This document shows positions 4,618 to 6,414 of a stretch of 6,414 nt of DNA, in pieces. The translations under genes were made by a program, and so were the position numbers. The DNA is from a bacterium (GTDB taxonomy: Bacteria > Oederibacteriota > PGYV01 > DSBP01), in NCBI GenBank assembly GCA_011049465.1, contig DSBP01000139.1, positions 1 through 6,414 of the forward strand. The letters are read 5' to 3'. The notes beneath the pieces are model-generated. The model made no database searches and was not told the DNA's origin. It worked only from the letters and a program-made list of their open reading frames with translations. Within the stretch, counting starts at the first letter, position 1; each line of letters begins with the position of its first letter.

Positions 4618-6414
4618 GTGATTAAACACGGCAGGAACAGGGCTGTAATCGAGAAGGTTATGCCGGAGATAAACAAAGGTCTATTTTCCGCGCGCGCATT
4701 CCCGGGGGAGTCAATACATGTTGAGGCGCACGCTTACGCGGACGGCCACGACGAAATCACCGTAATGCTTTATTACAGGCACGAGTCCTCGAAACAGTGG
4801 GAATCATCCGGGATGAGCCTGCGCTGGAACGACGAGTGGACAGGGAGCTTTAAGGCTGAAAAGGAAGGGAGATACATATACAGGGTATCCGCCTGGGTTG
4901 ACGGATATAAGACGTGGAAAAACGGGCTGTTGAAAAAAGCCGGGGCAGGGCAGGCGCTTGAGGTTGAGTTTAAAATCGGCGCTGAAATACTTAAGGGCAT
5001 TATAAAAAGGGTTCAGGTGAAAAAGGATATTGAGGAGCTTGAAAAGGCTTTCGCGGCTTTTTTAAAAGGGGGCAGCAGCGCGCTTGAATTTGTTAACAGC
5101 GGAGTTATTGAGGCAATATCCGTCAAATATCCCGATCCTGAGCTTGTTTCCGATTATGACAGGGAGCTTAGGGTAAATGTGGAGCCTCCAAGAACCGGTT
5201 TTTCAGCCTGGTATGAAATCTTCCCGCGTTCATGCGCCAAAGAAGAGGGTGTTCACGGCACATTTAAAGACGCTGAAGCGTGGCTTCCTGTAATCAAGGA
5301 ACTTGGTTTTGATGTTGTATATTTTCCGCCGATACATCCGATAGGCGTAAAAGGGCGGAAGGGAAGGAACAACACGCTTAAGCCGGCGCCGGGCGATCCG
5401 GGCAGCCCATGGGCCGTGCAAAATCACAAGGAGATACACCCGCAGCTCGGCACAACCGTGGATTTTGAGGAGTTTGTAAAGGCGGCAAAGAAACTCAGGA
5501 TTGACACGGCGCTTGACATCGCTTTTCAGTGCTCGCCCGATCATGTTTATATTACCGAACATCCGGAGTGGTTCAAGTGGAGGACTGACGGAACCATACA
5601 ATACGCGGAAAATCCTCCGAAAAAATATGAGGACATAGTGCCTTTTAATTTCGAGAATGACAATTGGCAGGAACTTTGGGACGAGCTTGTGTCAGTCTTT
5701 ATTTTTTGGGCGGAAAAGGGCGTGAGGATATTCAGGGTTGACAACCCGCACACAAAACCCTTTGGATTCTGGGAATACGCGCTTAAAAAGGTGAAAGAGC
5801 GGTATCCGGGGACAATTTTTCTGGCTGAAGCGTTTACAAGGCCCAAGATAATGCATATGCTCGCGAAAACAGGTTTTAACCAGTCATACACATACTTCAC
5901 GTGGAGAAATACAAAGCAGGAGATTGAAGGGTATGTAAATGAACTTGTGCACGCCGAATCAAGATGGTTCTTTACGCCGAATTTTTGGCCGAATACGCCT
6001 GACATACTTCATGAGTACCTTCAAAAAGGGGGAAGGCCGGCGCATGTAATACGGCTCGTGCTGGCTGCCACGCTCTCCTCGAATTACGGTATCTACGGCG
6101 GCGCGTTCATAACCATTGACAATGAGCCGTTTCCGGGCAAGGAAGAAAACAACAACAATGAAAAGTACCAGCTGAAGAACTGGGATTTAAGGCAGGAAGG
6201 CTCGATTTTTGACGAGGTGAAGAGGATAAACGCGATAAGAAGGGAAAACCCGGCGCTTCAGACAACATGGAACACAAGGTTTTATTATGCCTCAAATGAT
6301 AATGTGATTTTCTATATAAAGGCTGACGAGGAAAAGAAGAACATAATAATGACAGCTGTTAATCTTGACCCGCATAACAAACAGGCGGCTGTGGTGCACG
6401 TGCCCGCTGCCGAC
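4618..6414 (+). CDS. glgE: GlgE, alpha-1,4-glucan:maltose-1-phosphate maltosyltransferase (3' end outside window)
   Basis: The frame runs from GTG 4618 to the window edge, 599 codons without a stop; GlgE is usually about 650-700 residues, so only part of the C-terminal domain is missing. GlgE (GH13_3) transfers maltosyl from alpha-maltose 1-phosphate to the end of an alpha-1,4-glucan, releasing phosphate. The N-terminal beta-rich part (about 1-185) shows the hallmarks ADGHDEI and SAWVDGYKTW. The barrel opens with EPPRTGFSAWYEIFPRS (189-205), then FPPIHPIG (236-243) and DIAFQCSPDH. D375 in FRVDNPHTKP should be the nucleophile, E404 in FLAEAFTRP the acid/base, D462 in FWPNTPDIL the third acid, and K516-Y517 match the phosphate-site pair. 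The spacings 29, 58 and 54 nearly equal those I recall for Streptomyces GlgE (D394, E423, D480, K534). Upstream glgM probably supplies the donor sugar. Confidence 0.95.
   Translation, partial: MIKHGRNRAVIEKVMPEINKGLFSARAFPGESIHVEAHAYADGHDEITVMLYYRHESSKQWESSGMSLRWNDEWTGSFKAEKEGRYIYRVSAWVDGYKTWKNGLLKKAGAGQALEVEFKIGAEILKGIIKRVQVKKDIEELEKAFAAFLKGGSSALEFVNSGVIEAISVKYPDPELVSDYDRELRVNVEPPRTGFSAWYEIFPRSCAKEEGVHGTFKDAEAWLPVIKELGFDVVYFPPIHPIGVKGRKGRNNTLKPAPGDPGSPWAVQNHKEIHPQLGTTVDFEEFVKAAKKLRIDTALDIAFQCSPDHVYITEHPEWFKWRTDGTIQYAENPPKKYEDIVPFNFENDNWQELWDELVSVFIFWAEKGVRIFRVDNPHTKPFGFWEYALKKVKERYPGTIFLAEAFTRPKIMHMLAKTGFNQSYTYFTWRNTKQEIEGYVNELVHAESRWFFTPNFWPNTPDILHEYLQKGGRPAHVIRLVLAATLSSNYGIYGGAFITIDNEPFPGKEENNNNEKYQLKNWDLRQEGSIFDEVKRINAIRRENPALQTTWNTRFYYASNDNVIFYIKADEEKKNIIMTAVNLDPHNKQAAVVHVPAAD

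Noticed and set aside
4604..4621. ATG at 4604 as a start just before glgE
   Set aside because: It opens a different frame that stops after five codons, at TGA 4619-4621.
4014..4676. A 220-codon minus-strand open frame
   Set aside because: It is antisense to the 3' half of the citrate synthase gene and the start of glgE, both well supported; no family resemblance.
5547..6005. A 152-codon minus-strand open frame
   Set aside because: It lies entirely antisense to the GlgE catalytic barrel.

Overview
The window looks like a piece of chromosome from a bacterium that I cannot place confidently. Base composition is mixed (roughly half GC). Arginine is often AGG and isoleucine often ATA, unlike the high-GC actinobacteria in which the GlgE pathway is best known. 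A deep-branching or uncultured Gram-negative-type lineage is a reasonable guess, but no marker gene here settles it. All supported genes are on the + strand.

Left part (1-1412): the 3' end of an unrecognised gene (1-330), a 57-residue two-helix membrane protein with a strong ribosome binding site (356-529), and an AAC(3)/YokD-type N-acetyltransferase (573-1412). Gaps are short (25 and 43 nt), so these may be co-transcribed. A weak hairpin plus T-run follows the acetyltransferase.

Middle (1413-2037): about 625 nt with no credible gene. It holds a repeat-derived structure: an element with imperfect inverted ends (1429-1584), a partial second copy in the same orientation (1731-1943) that contains an extra segment with a perfect 9-bp-arm palindrome, plus smaller hairpins and a 10-bp tandem duplication. 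A plausible sigma-70-type promoter and a strong ribosome binding site for the next gene lie at its right end.

Right part (2038-6414): three genes reading the same way. They encode a GlgM/GlgA-type ADP-glucose glycosyltransferase, a short bacterial-type citrate synthase starting 17 nt later, and, after an 82-nt spacer, GlgE (maltose-1-phosphate maltosyltransferase), which runs off the right edge. The outer two fit one pathway: GlgM makes alpha-maltose 1-phosphate from ADP-glucose and glucose 1-phosphate, and GlgE adds the maltosyl unit to an alpha-1,4-glucan. The citrate synthase between them has all its catalytic residues and is the odd member of the cluster. I see no phage, CRISPR, tRNA or rRNA signal, and no clearly new biological system. 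The points most worth checking are the glgM-citrate synthase-glgE arrangement and the inverted-repeat element upstream of it.
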